Assembly (NCBI GenBank): GCA_020343455.1
Contig: CP070795.1
Span: 1,088,711-1,131,139, forward strand
Source of the DNA: Caldifarciminota bacterium
GTDB taxonomy: Bacteria > Hydrothermota > Tepidihabitantia > SM23-42
Length of the DNA stretch: 42,429 bases
Reading direction: 5' to 3'
Shown here: one piece after another, positions 1 through 10,563 of the stretch
Layout: the number at the start of each line of letters is the position of its first letter
Position numbering within the stretch: the stretch's first letter is position 1
Program-made: the position numbers and the translations under genes
The notes under the pieces: model-generated
Database searches by the model: none
The model's input: the letters and a program-made list of their open reading frames with translations, nothing else
What the model was told of the DNA's origin: nothing

Positions 1-681
1 GAATTGGACGAATTCCATATTGGCTCCCTTTGCGCCTGCCCGGTATGCCATGGCAATGCCATCGCCTGTTGCGATGGGTGGATTGGTCGTATGGTTGTAC
101 ACCTGCCCGACGCCACCCGTCGCGAGAATGGTCGCACTGGCATGGATCAGATCGATTTGGCGCGTGTCAGCGTCAAGATAGTATATGCCTTGACATTCCC
201 CGTCCTGGACGACCAGATCAAGTGCGATCTCGTTTTCGCTGATGCCTACGCCAGCCTTCTTCGTTTCTTCGAGTAGCACTCTCTCGATCTCCTGGCCGGT
301 GAAGTCCTTTGCATGGACAATGCGCCGCCTTGAGTGCCCGCCTTCCTGCCCCAGATCGAAATGACCACGCGAATTCATGGAGAAGCGGCATCCCATGGAA
401 TGCAGTTCCTCGACCAATGCCGGACCCTCACGGACCATCGTTTGGACCGCTTTTTCGTGGCATAGACCTTCACCGGCCTTGATCGTATCCCTGATATGAT
501 ACTCGGAAGCATCATCTTTGCCAAAAACAGCTGCAATACCGCCTTGGGCATAGTTCGTACTGGAATCCGCTTTTCTCTTTTTGGTGAGTACCAACACGTC
601 GCCGTATTTTGCTGCTTTATTGGCAAAAGTCAGTCCCGCAATGCCTGAACCTACTACGAGGAAATCTACCTGCTTAGGCAT
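1..681 (-). CDS. nadB: L-aspartate oxidase, N-terminal part (runs off the window)
   Basis: The product oxidises L-aspartate to iminoaspartate, the first step of NAD synthesis, using FAD and either oxygen or fumarate. The 227 visible residues begin MPKQVDFLVVGSG and carry the Rossmann FAD motif GSGIAGL (residues 11-17), then TNYAQGGIAAVF and, near the window edge, GGVGQVY, TGDGIAMA and MEFVQF, all typical of NadB and of the related fumarate reductase/SdhA flavoproteins. The short N-terminus and the STNYAQGGIA block favour NadB over SdhA. The ATG at 681 is chosen because it lies 6 nt after a clear -10 box and has no Shine-Dalgarno site, so the mRNA should be leaderless. The gene diverges from ligA. 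The C-terminal half lies outside the window. Confidence 0.88.
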   Translation of the reverse strand, partial: MPKQVDFLVVGSGIAGLTFANKAAKYGDVLVLTKKRKADSSTNYAQGGIAAVFGKDDASEYHIRDTIKAGEGLCHEKAVQTMVREGPALVEELHSMGCRFSMNSRGHFDLGQEGGHSRRRIVHAKDFTGQEIERVLLEETKKAGVGISENEIALDLVVQDGECQGIYYLDADTRQIDLIHASATILATGGVGQVYNHTTNPPIATGDGIAMAYRAGAKGANMEFVQF

Positions 682-687
682 CACGTT

Positions 688-715
688 ATTTTACATACCG
701 TTAGGGAAAAGTCAA
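688..715 (-). promoter_or_regulatory. Promoter of nadB (leaderless)
   Basis: On the minus strand TTGACT (715-710), a 16-bp spacer and TAAAAT (693-688). The nadB ATG begins 6 nt further on, at the expected transcription start, and no Shine-Dalgarno site fits. Confidence 0.75.
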
Positions 716-838
716 CATGCAATGTGTTCTGGGTCATCGCCAATTGTTCCAGGAGAGTCGCAAAAACCGCCCCCGGCCTCAATCTCAGTGCTCATGCTGC
801 TCAGCCAAAAAGAGGTAAGGTGCGCTTCATATGTTATC

Positions 839-2878
<2,040 letters not shown>

Positions 2879-2920
2879 AATCCGGGAACTCTCCTCATCA
2901 GTGTACCGGGTGCCTCGATT

Positions 2921-2942
2921 GCCTGCCCGTGTTCGGACAGGC
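2921..2942. repeat. Inverted repeat downstream of ligA
   Basis: Two 9-nt arms, GCCTGCCCG and CGGACAGGC, flank a TGTT loop with one mismatch, which becomes a G-U pair when read on the minus strand. It lies 43 nt after the ligA stop. It has no T-tract, so terminator function is uncertain. Confidence 0.45.
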
Positions 2943-3044
2943 CTCCTACCCGATAATATGTCCCTGACTGGCGTTTTTAGTAGCTGATTATTCTCCAGGG
3001 AATGGCTGCATATCCGTGAACGCTACGATGTAGAAACACATGTG

Positions 3045-3065
3045 AAAACCGGCGCTCACTCCGGT
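3045..3065 (-). terminator. Weak terminator-like hairpin after the valS operon
   Basis: On the minus strand ACCGG and CCGGT form a 5-bp stem with an 8-nt loop, followed by a short T run. It overlaps the stop codon of the last gene of the valS operon. Confidence 0.45.
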
Positions 3066-3436
3066 CAAAACCTTACCTTGTAGCCGACCCGTACCCCGCT
3101 CAAATCAGATTCGACGTCGAAACCGTGCATCTTGGCGCCGACATAGGCGTCGGCCAGAGAGAATCCAAAAGCAAAGAACCCCCACCAAAGCATCGAATTT
3201 CTGCGAGTATAATCCTCGTCACGATGATATTTGAATGCATAGTAACCGATTGCAATCTCAGCTGCACCGATGATCACACCCGGCACATAGCGTTCAGTGT
3301 AGAATTGCCCGCCGCCGGGAAAGACACAGAGCAGCATGGCAATGCCCGCATTCTTTTCAGCTTTCGAGATGCCGGCAAACAGTAGCAGGAGGATGATGAT
3401 CCATGGCGAATGTCGGGTGAAAATGGAAGGTTTCAC
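3065..3436 (-). CDS. Small membrane protein, DUF5683-like
   Basis: A 123-residue protein with a hydrophobic N-terminal signal or membrane segment (about residues 11-26), a glycine/proline motif FPGGGQFYTERYVPG and two further hydrophobic stretches. The P-G-x-G-Q-F/Y-Y pattern followed by membrane helices resembles DUF5683-type proteins of unknown role. That assignment rests on motif resemblance only. Its GTG start overlaps the upstream stop in GTGA, which indicates translational coupling in the valS operon. Role unknown. Confidence 0.6.
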   Translation of the reverse strand: MKPSIFTRHSPWIIILLLLFAGISKAEKNAGIAMLLCVFPGGGQFYTERYVPGVIIGAAEIAIGYYAFKYHRDEDYTRRNSMLWWGFFAFGFSLADAYVGAKMHGFDVESDLSGVRVGYKVRF

Positions 3437-3843
3437 TTTATGAACATGTATTCGAAACGCTCTACCGAATCTACGACAGCGTAAAGAGATAGGTTTCTAT
3501 AACTGATTCGCTGTTCAGCGAAAAACCTCATGATATCACCGGCGCGTTCAAATGCGTGTGGTGCCGTAATATACAACTCGACGCCGCGTTTGCGCATGTC
3601 AAACCTGCGGAGGATTTCAACTTCAGCGAACGGAGTCAGTTTGTCATTTTCGAAGAAACGTCCAGTGGGAAAGCGCTGACGCTCACTCTTCACACCCTTT
3701 TCACCCTTCAGCACGTCTTCCCACATAGATATTTCCTCCCTCAATTCTCTAACATCCCTTTTAAGGGGAAGGTATCTCGTTTGATACACATAGTAAAGCG
3801 CTGCGGCCAATAATATGCTGATGATCCACCCAAGGTATCTCAT
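3433..3843 (-). CDS. Membrane-anchored protein of unknown function
   Basis: A 136-residue protein with one N-terminal membrane helix (about residues 4-20), a short coiled-coil-like stretch (residues 27-46, rich in R/E/L) and a soluble alpha/beta C-terminal part. I do not recognise the family. A segment FENDKLTPFAEVE faintly recalls the first strand-turn of OmpA-like domains, but the diagnostic peptidoglycan-binding motif is absent. The ATG overlaps the valS stop codon (ATGA) and its own stop overlaps the next start, so all three genes should be co-translated. Confidence 0.6.
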   Translation of the reverse strand: MRYLGWIISILLAAALYYVYQTRYLPLKRDVRELREEISMWEDVLKGEKGVKSERQRFPTGRFFENDKLTPFAEVEILRRFDMRKRGVELYITAPHAFERAGDIMRFFAEQRISYRNLSLYAVVDSVERFEYMFIK

Positions 3844-6440
3844 AGTCTCTTCATTGCCCTCTGGATGCCTTCTTTCTTCTCAAGGAAATCTTCGAGCCGT
3901 TGTTTTTCCATCTCTTTCACATCATTACTTGCTTTGCTCATATACTTTGGATTGTTGAGCCGATTCTTGATTTCATCGATTCGCTGCGTGAGAAAATCGA
4001 TCTCCTGGAGGAGCCTGCCTTTTTCCCTTTCCATGTCGATACCGGTGAGTTTGACATAACATTCTATTCCCGGCAGGATGATACTTGCTGCGGATTCTTT
4101 TGCCGCTCGATCGTAGTCGATCCCATCGATACCCGCAAATTTCCGCAGGATACTTTCGTTATCTTTGAGAAAAGCCGATACTTCTGGTAAGGCGTTGACC
4201 GTAATCTGCAGTCTTTCTTTGCCCTTAATATTGAAGATGCCGCGGATATTGCGGATCTCTTCGATCAGACCGACGAGGACAGCGACGCGCGAAGTATCCT
4301 TCTTAACATCCACCGGTTCAGGCCAATCTTCCAGCATGATGCTCTCCATGGCAAAACCAAATTTCCTGTAGATCTCCTCGGTTATGAACGGCATGAATGG
4401 GTGCAATACAATGATGATCCGTTTCATCATGAAACGTGCCGTTGCTTGCGACGGCACGATCTTGAGAAACTCAAGGTACCAGTCGCAGAACGTGTGCCAG
4501 ACATAATCGTATAGTTCACGGGCGATCGCGTTGACTTCGAATGTCGCGAAGTGCCCGTTGATCTTTATCAGTAGTTTATTGAAACTGTCTGCTATCCACG
4601 CGTCATAGATCGAACTATTTTCCGGTGTATACTCTGATTCTTTCCCTGGTGTCGAGTATATCAGCCTCGCTGCATTCCACAACTTATTGCAGAATTTCCG
4701 GCCGACTTCGATAGACTTCTCACTGAATAATACATCCTGTTCACGCGGTGTGATGAGCAATAACCCGAATCGTAAAGCATCGGCTCCGAATTTGTCGATG
4801 AGTTCAACTGGTTCAGGTGAGTTACCCAGGCTCTTTGACATCTTTCTACCTTTTGCATCCCGTATCATGACGTGCAGGGCAACATCTCCGAAAGGTGTTC
4901 TTTGCGTGAATTCAATCCCGGCCATTATCATTCGGGCGACCCATAGATAGATGATGTCCCATCCAGTAACCAGTGCCTGTGTGGGGTAGAAGCGGCGATA
5001 GTCCTCCGTGTCCAAAGGCCAACCCAGTGTGGCAAATGGCCATATCCATGAGGAGAACCATGTATCGAGAACGTCTTGGTCCTGGTATATGTCGCCAGAA
5101 CCACAGCTCGAACACTGCGTCGGCTTTGTCTCGGCAACCATTATACCTTGTTCCGAATCGGTCTTATCCGGGTCATAGCAAGCATTGCAGTAATAGACAG
5201 GTATGCGATGTCCCCACCAAAGCTGCCGTGAAATACACCAGTCGCGCACGTTTTCCATCCAATGGTTGTAGAGATTGACCCACCGTTTGGGAAAGATCCG
5301 TACCTTTCCCTGGTGGACCGCAAGCAGCGCAGGTTGGGCAAGCGGCTTCATCTTCACGAACCATTGTTTTGAGATCCGGGGTTCGATCGCCGTTTCGCAC
5401 CGCTCACATTTTGAAAGAGGAAGCTCGTAGTTTTCGATCTTCTCCACCAAGCCGGCAGCTTCTAGCTGTTCGACGATCTTCTGTCGCGCCTCATATCGGT
5501 CCAGCCCGTTGAAATGGCGCGCCAGGGCGTTGAGCGTCGCGTCGGGGTTCATTATGTCGATCAGTTCGAGTTGGTGTTTTCTGGCGAGCTCGAAGTCGAA
5601 CGGATCGTGCGCCGGTGTGACCTTCAGCGCACCGGTCCCGAATTCGGGGTCGACGTAGTCATCGGCGATGATCGGTATCTCCCTTTCCATGATCGGCAAC
5701 AAGGCACGCCGTCCGACGAAATGTCGGTAGCGCTTATCGTTCGGGTTGACACAAACCGCTGTGTCTCCCAGCATCGTTTCCGGCCTCGTTGTTGCTACGG
5801 TGATGTGATCTTCTGATCCGATAATAGGGTATCTGATATAGTACAGTTTACCGGGGTTTTCCTCGGTGGCGACCTGTTCGTCAGACAGTGCCGTCAGGCA
5901 CCGCGGGCACCAGTTGATGATGTACTCACCTCGGTATATCATCCCCTTGTTGTAGAGCATCACAAAGACGCGCGTGACCTTTTCAGAATACTGATCAGAA
6001 AGTGTGAACTGTTCGCGAGACCAATCCAGTGCATACCCGAGTCTACGCAGCTGATTGCGGATGACCGTTGCGATCTCCTCTTTCCACTTCCATACTTCCG
6101 CGACGAATTTATCGCGGCCCATATCTTGTTTTTTGATTCCCTCTGTCCGTAAGTTCTCTTCTACCTTGACCTGAGTCGCGATACCCGCGTGGTCCATGCC
6201 GACCAACCACAGTGTATTGTAACCGTTCAATTTCTTGTAGCGTATGAGGATGTCCTGGAATGAATTGTTGAGAACATGACCCATTGTGAGAGGACCGGTG
6301 ACGTTCGGGAGTGGTATCATTATAGTATACGGCGGTTTTTTTGATTTCGGGTCGGGGGTAAAGTATTCTTTCTCCAGCCAGAACTTGTATATGCGTTCCT
6401 CTGTTCCACTGGGGTCATATTTGCTCGGGAAATCATTCAT
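3840..6440 (-). CDS. valS: Valine-tRNA ligase
   Basis: ValS charges tRNA-Val. The 866-residue protein has the class I signature as TMGH in PLPNVTGPLTMGHVLNN, the editing domain with TTRPETMLGDTAV, the KMSKS loop as GRKMSKSLGNSPEP, an anticodon-binding domain and a C-terminal coiled-coil arm, as in bacterial ValRS. The ATG at 6440 is preferred over an in-frame alternative 15 nt upstream because the -10 box (TATAGT) ends 6 nt before it; the longer form would start inside the promoter. It is the first gene of a three-gene overlapping operon. A heptad-repeat tract lies 13 bp upstream of the -35 box. Confidence 0.97.
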   Translation of the reverse strand: MNDFPSKYDPSGTEERIYKFWLEKEYFTPDPKSKKPPYTIMIPLPNVTGPLTMGHVLNNSFQDILIRYKKLNGYNTLWLVGMDHAGIATQVKVEENLRTEGIKKQDMGRDKFVAEVWKWKEEIATVIRNQLRRLGYALDWSREQFTLSDQYSEKVTRVFVMLYNKGMIYRGEYIINWCPRCLTALSDEQVATEENPGKLYYIRYPIIGSEDHITVATTRPETMLGDTAVCVNPNDKRYRHFVGRRALLPIMEREIPIIADDYVDPEFGTGALKVTPAHDPFDFELARKHQLELIDIMNPDATLNALARHFNGLDRYEARQKIVEQLEAAGLVEKIENYELPLSKCERCETAIEPRISKQWFVKMKPLAQPALLAVHQGKVRIFPKRWVNLYNHWMENVRDWCISRQLWWGHRIPVYYCNACYDPDKTDSEQGIMVAETKPTQCSSCGSGDIYQDQDVLDTWFSSWIWPFATLGWPLDTEDYRRFYPTQALVTGWDIIYLWVARMIMAGIEFTQRTPFGDVALHVMIRDAKGRKMSKSLGNSPEPVELIDKFGADALRFGLLLITPREQDVLFSEKSIEVGRKFCNKLWNAARLIYSTPGKESEYTPENSSIYDAWIADSFNKLLIKINGHFATFEVNAIARELYDYVWHTFCDWYLEFLKIVPSQATARFMMKRIIIVLHPFMPFITEEIYRKFGFAMESIMLEDWPEPVDVKKDTSRVAVLVGLIEEIRNIRGIFNIKGKERLQITVNALPEVSAFLKDNESILRKFAGIDGIDYDRAAKESAASIILPGIECYVKLTGIDMEREKGRLLQEIDFLTQRIDEIKNRLNNPKYMSKASNDVKEMEKQRLEDFLEKKEGIQRAMKRL

Positions 6441-6446
6441 ACGGTA

Positions 6447-6474
6447 ACTATACATAATATGGCGTCTATGTCAA
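6447..6474 (-). promoter_or_regulatory. Promoter of valS (leaderless)
   Basis: On the minus strand TTGACA (6474-6469), a 16-bp spacer and TATAGT (6452-6447), with the ATG 6 nt later and no Shine-Dalgarno site. Confidence 0.78.
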
Positions 6475-6486
6475 CTTGCATCGTCT

Positions 6487-6645
6487 GATCAAGACTACGC
6501 GATACTGAATACCCATTAGACGATACAGGATACACGATACATGATACAAGAAAAGCAAAATTGAGAATTTTGTATTGCGGAAAAACAAAAATACAAAATA
6601 CTTGATTGTCGATCCTTGATACCGGATACATCATGCATGATTACC
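6487..6645. repeat. Degenerate 7-bp-period repeat tract, word GATACNN
   Basis: Nine consecutive heptads can be set from 6487 to 6549; the four from 6522 are GATACA plus a variable last base. A second run in shifted phase covers 6604-6645 with words such as GATACCG and GATACAT. The A/T-rich middle (6550-6603) also fits a 7-bp step, less clearly. Read in the valS direction the word is NNGTATC. No coding sequence is visible. Confidence 0.75.
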
Positions 6646-6649
6646 GAAC

Positions 6650-6727
6650 AGCCGTCCCCGGCTGAAGGCATATCTTCAGTCCGCCTCAGGCGGATGTGTC
6701 CTCAGTCCGCTCAATTGGACGTGTCAG
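6650..6727. repeat. Cluster of four short hairpins downstream of fpg, including an approximately 26-bp tandem repeat
   Basis: Four adjacent inverted repeats: AGCCG/CGGCT (6650-6663), CTGAAG/CTTCAG (6662-6679), TCCGCC/GGCGGA (6680-6694) and GTCC/GGAC (6705-6720). The last two lie in imperfect direct copies that both begin TCAGTCCGC (6676 and 6702) and end with GTGTC. The cluster directly follows the fpg stop on the minus strand and may stop transcription or protect the mRNA end; there is no T-tract. Confidence 0.6.
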
Positions 6728-7548
6728 GTTTGGCATTTCGGACAGTATCGGGTACCACGATTGCCGATCTTCTTGAGGACGATCTTGCTGCCGCATTTGC
6801 GGCAGGGCTCGCCTTCACGGCCATACACGTGCAACACCTTCTGGAAGGACCCCTCCTTCCCGTCGGTCCTCTTGTAGTCGGAGACCGATGTTCCGAAATT
6901 TGCAATGCCGTCTGTTATGACGTCCTTGAGCATTCGCTGCAACTTTTGTATTTCCTTGTCAGTGATACGATTGGCCCTTCGCATCGGCCTGATGCCTGCG
7001 CGAAACAATGCTTCGTCTGAATAGATGTTTCCCATTCCGGCGCAGATGTTCTGATCCAGGAGCAGGGATTTTATCCTCGCCTTGCGGCGTTTGAGTTTTG
7101 CCTTGAGATAGTCGAACGTGAAACCGTCACTGATCGGCTCGCATCCGAGCCTGTAGAAACCTTTCAGATTCGGTACTACCTCGTTACCGTCGATCAAGTA
7201 GACGCGGCCGAGAGCACGGGGTTCTTTGAAAAACAGCCGATAGTCACTGAGTTGGATTGCCAGTCTGGTGAATCTTTCGGGTGTTGCATTTGGCGGGGAT
7301 ACGACAATGGTGCCGGACAATCGAAGGTGAAACATAAGTCTTTTATTGTTGCTCAGCTGTAATATCAAATACTTCGCGTTGCGCTTAACGTCGATTATCT
7401 GTTCACCCGTGATCGACGGACAGAACGCGGCGGCAGAAGGGTGAGCAATAATATCCTCGCGTTGTATTGAACAGCCGACGATCCTTTGTCCACGTATCTT
7501 CCCTCGCAACTCGCGTTTGATCGTCTCAACTTCTGGCAGTTCTGGCAC
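6724..7548 (-). CDS. mutM: Formamidopyrimidine-DNA glycosylase (Fpg/MutM)
   Basis: This base-excision repair enzyme removes oxidised purines such as 8-oxoguanine and cuts at the resulting abasic site. The 274-residue protein shows the obligatory N-terminus PELPEVE (catalytic Pro2 after Met removal, Glu3), Lys59 in RNAKYL, and a C-terminal zinc finger with Cys249, Cys252, Cys269 and Cys272. The GTG start is fixed by the conserved N-terminus and has an AGGAG site a few bases upstream. It is the last gene of the DUF3467-cca-M50-AsmA operon, 20 nt after the AsmA-like gene. Confidence 0.96.
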   Translation of the reverse strand: MPELPEVETIKRELRGKIRGQRIVGCSIQREDIIAHPSAAAFCPSITGEQIIDVKRNAKYLILQLSNNKRLMFHLRLSGTIVVSPPNATPERFTRLAIQLSDYRLFFKEPRALGRVYLIDGNEVVPNLKGFYRLGCEPISDGFTFDYLKAKLKRRKARIKSLLLDQNICAGMGNIYSDEALFRAGIRPMRRANRITDKEIQKLQRMLKDVITDGIANFGTSVSDYKRTDGKEGSFQKVLHVYGREGEPCRKCGSKIVLKKIGNRGTRYCPKCQT

Positions 7549-7568
7549 GTACTCCTAACGAAAGGGAC

Positions 7569-9854
7569 TTACTTTATGCCCTTTAGAATATCCTTGATCT
7601 TCGATTCAAAATCCTTGGTCTTCTTCTTGAATTCACTCTTGATCTTGCCGCCGATCCTCTCTTTGATCCTTTCGGTGTCCAGCCTGAATCGGGGTGCATC
7701 GAACCCGCCCGTCGCAAGAACGTCGATAACCGTTCTACCATCTTTATCCGTGAAGAAGATCCAGTCGCCGTGATATCTTTTCACTTTCGCGGAATTTTGC
7801 CGCGAGAGCGTAATTGCGATCTGCAAGTCTACCGTACCGTTCAGACCGATACTACCTCTGGTCAAGAAATCTCCAATCTGTGACGATATGGTCCAATCGT
7901 CAACGGTAGCACGGCCGTTTGCGATTCTGAACCCGCTATTGAAGTTGCTGAATTTGACCGTATTCTGCCCCTGGAGCCCCATCCAGGAGAGGAGTTTTAC
8001 GAAGAAAGCGAAGTTATCGAATTCGCCATTGACGACCCGGAGGTTGCCGACCCCGCTCGTGTTCGACTGCACCGACCTCCTATCCAGTCCCGTACCGCTC
8101 ATGTCCACCACTCCACTCATTGAACCCTTGAGCCTATCGAATTTCAAAAAACGCTGCGTGATCTTCTGCGCCTGCACTCTGGTCATTCGGGCATCTATTC
8201 GGTAGGGTTCCGGGCTATTCGCATTGTAGTAAAAATCGAACGTAACCTGACCGCCGTATGCCTGAGCACGGCAATCTTTGAGGTCGACTATTCCATTGAC
8301 ATAACTGAAATCCGAATTGACGTTTGTGAACTCCATACCCATCCCTACGAGTTTGGCGATGGTGACCGCTCCATGAATGGTCACGCCCATCCCTTTTCCG
8401 CTTGAGGATCTGCCGGGTTCGCCCTTGGGCAACATTTCGTCCAGATCGATCAGCTTCGATCGGTTATTCAACCGTATTACTGGCTTATTGAAATTCGAAA
8501 CGGTTCCTGTGAAGGAGAGGTCTGATTTGCCTATTCGCCCCCGGCATTCGTTGATCCTCAAGGCATCATGTTGCATGGTACCTCTGATGTTGAGATCACT
8601 CAGCGGTTTGGCGAGCCCGATGCCGTCGATCTCTGCACTGCGGATATTGACATCCCCTGAGAACCTCGGTTTTTTCATCGTACCCTTCAGTGCAACTTTA
8701 CCGGTGATGTTACCTTTCAATTTGACATCCTTCATTTCTGCGGTCAGGGATTCAAAATCCCTCAGATCACCCTCGACCATTGCCGAAATGTCGAACACCG
8801 GTTCGCGTGTGTTCAGGGCAGATACCGCACCTTCGATCTTGAATTCTGTCTTTCCGAGATTGCCCCGCATATCAATATCATTGAGTGACGTGCGGTCGAA
8901 TGAAAAGGTTGCGTTTACGTTCTCGATGGCGCGTTTCATCTCTTCCGTCATTATTACGATACCTTCCATGCTGCAGGTTCCTTCGATTTTAGGTTCGCTG
9001 GTCGTACCAAGGATTGAGAAATTGGTCTTCAGCCTGCCTCCCAATTTTTTCATCCTGTGCCGGTCGGGAAGCAGTTCACTCAGTTTCGCCAGGTCCTTTG
9101 CCGAAATATCGCCGGCTAGTTTCAGATCTTTACCTTTTTCTATTGTACCATTGACGCGGACGGTTACGTGCGGAATGTCAGCTGTCAAATTTTCGATTAC
9201 CACATCCTTTGATAGAGTGTCGTAAGTGACAGAATTGCTGATGGTTATGCCTAGGGGCGGAAGCAAGTCCGTCTTTGGTACCGATACCTTCTGACTGCCT
9301 GTGACTGAAATTCTGTTCTTGCGGAAATCGATATCTTGGTTCATATCGGACAGCCGGTATTCCTCTTTTGCACGCACATCGTAATAGCGGAACCCACTAT
9401 TACGGACGCGCACTTTTGACAGAGAGATATTCCAGCCTGGGCCCTTCATATCTTTGGGGATCAGAACGGCGATGTTCATTTCGCCTTCGCGGTTCTTCTC
9501 CACATTCAGTGTCGCCGTGATGACGTCGATGCTGCCTATGACGACCCTCCTCCTCAGAAGTGGCAGCAGTTTGATATTCAATGCTGTCTTCTCTATCTCT
9601 AACATCGGGCGGTTGCGGAAACCTCCTGGATTTAAAATGGTTACATCGTCGATTCCTATCGATATCCTGAAACCAACGTTCAATCGGGTTTCGCCGATTT
9701 CAACCGGGTACTGCAGGGCTTCAGTGGCAACTTGCTGAGCTATGCGTCGTACCCTTTCTGGCGTAAGAAATGATCTTATGACAATGTAGCCGATGATTGC
9801 AATTACTACTATCACGGCTACAGCGATCAATGCAATCTTGTGTATTCTCCGCAT
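7569..9854 (-). CDS. AsmA/DUF748-like envelope protein
   Basis: A 761-residue protein with one N-terminal membrane helix (about residues 5-27) followed by a long repetitive beta-rich region of alternating hydrophobic and polar residues, with a block near the C-terminus like the AsmA C-terminal domain (GVGNLRVVNGEFDNF...SWMGLQGQ). AsmA-family proteins are bridge-like envelope proteins linked to phospholipid transfer and outer-membrane homeostasis; that role here is by family only. ATG 9854 is chosen over an upstream in-frame alternative because AGGAGG lies 4 nt before it and the hydrophobic segment then starts at once. The preceding gene ends 46 nt upstream. Confidence 0.78.
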   Translation of the reverse strand: MRRIHKIALIAVAVIVVIAIIGYIVIRSFLTPERVRRIAQQVATEALQYPVEIGETRLNVGFRISIGIDDVTILNPGGFRNRPMLEIEKTALNIKLLPLLRRRVVIGSIDVITATLNVEKNREGEMNIAVLIPKDMKGPGWNISLSKVRVRNSGFRYYDVRAKEEYRLSDMNQDIDFRKNRISVTGSQKVSVPKTDLLPPLGITISNSVTYDTLSKDVVIENLTADIPHVTVRVNGTIEKGKDLKLAGDISAKDLAKLSELLPDRHRMKKLGGRLKTNFSILGTTSEPKIEGTCSMEGIVIMTEEMKRAIENVNATFSFDRTSLNDIDMRGNLGKTEFKIEGAVSALNTREPVFDISAMVEGDLRDFESLTAEMKDVKLKGNITGKVALKGTMKKPRFSGDVNIRSAEIDGIGLAKPLSDLNIRGTMQHDALRINECRGRIGKSDLSFTGTVSNFNKPVIRLNNRSKLIDLDEMLPKGEPGRSSSGKGMGVTIHGAVTIAKLVGMGMEFTNVNSDFSYVNGIVDLKDCRAQAYGGQVTFDFYYNANSPEPYRIDARMTRVQAQKITQRFLKFDRLKGSMSGVVDMSGTGLDRRSVQSNTSGVGNLRVVNGEFDNFAFFVKLLSWMGLQGQNTVKFSNFNSGFRIANGRATVDDWTISSQIGDFLTRGSIGLNGTVDLQIAITLSRQNSAKVKRYHGDWIFFTDKDGRTVIDVLATGGFDAPRFRLDTERIKERIGGKIKSEFKKKTKDFESKIKDILKGIK

Positions 9855-9900
9855 GGGTCCTCCTGTCATTACATCCATCTTGGATACGAATGTAAAAGCA

Positions 9901-10563
9901 CTAAATCAAGAAGTGGTGAATGAATGAGGCAAAAGCCGGTGTTCCGGCAAAGAGGCGTGCGAATATATCGACAAATGGACCGATCCAGCCCCATAGAATG
10001 GGGATACCGGTTATTCTGTCGAACATTATCAACCCAATGAGCAGCATGAAACCATAACGTTCCAGCCAGTATTCGACGTGGGCATAACGTGGTGGGAGGA
10101 GACTGAACAATGCCTTCGACCCATCCAGTGGCGGTATGGGTATTAGATTGAACGCGCACAAAATAAGGCTATAGAACAAGGCAAAACCGATGATACCGCC
10201 GAGCGGTAGAAGTAGGCTGTCGCGCAGCAGATGAGGGAACAGGCGGAGCAGGAGACCAAGAGGAATGGCAAACAGGAAATTGGAAGCGGGGCCTGATATT
10301 GACGTATAGAGCATGCCTTTCTTCATGTCACGGAAATTATAGGGGTTTATGGGTACTGGTTTAGCCCACCCGAATCGCAGGAATAGAAATGCGAGAAAGC
10401 CGAATATATCGATATGTTTGATCGGATTGAGAGTGAGCCTGCCCGCAAACTTGGCCGTTGGATCTCCGAGAAGATACGCGACATAACCGTGGAAATACTC
10501 ATGGACCGTAATGACGATGAGTATTGCCGGTAAAGATATTATCAGCCCCAGCATCCCGTTCAT
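9901..10563 (-). CDS. Site-2-protease-like M50 metalloprotease
   Basis: A 220-residue polytopic membrane protein with the zinc-binding HEYFH motif (residues 21-25) in the first helix and a later NLIPIPPLDGSKAL segment, the NPxPPLDG motif that supplies the third metal ligand. The short form without PDZ domain resembles the rhomboid-sized M50 proteins common in bacteria; the substrate is unknown. Its ATG overlaps the CCA-adding enzyme stop in ATGA, so it is translationally coupled to that gene. Confidence 0.9.
   Translation of the reverse strand: MNGMLGLIISLPAILIVITVHEYFHGYVAYLLGDPTAKFAGRLTLNPIKHIDIFGFLAFLFLRFGWAKPVPINPYNFRDMKKGMLYTSISGPASNFLFAIPLGLLLRLFPHLLRDSLLLPLGGIIGFALFYSLILCAFNLIPIPPLDGSKALFSLLPPRYAHVEYWLERYGFMLLIGLIMFDRITGIPILWGWIGPFVDIFARLFAGTPAFASFIHHFLI

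Noticed and set aside
6487-6645. CRISPR array
   Set aside because: The repeat step is 7 bp with variable units; there are no 25-40-bp repeats with unique spacers and no cas genes.
8377-9225. Long open frame on the plus strand antisense to the AsmA-like gene
   Set aside because: Its composition (Ser/Phe/Ile-rich, no motif) is that of a shadow frame; the opposite strand has clear domain structure, operon position and a Shine-Dalgarno site.
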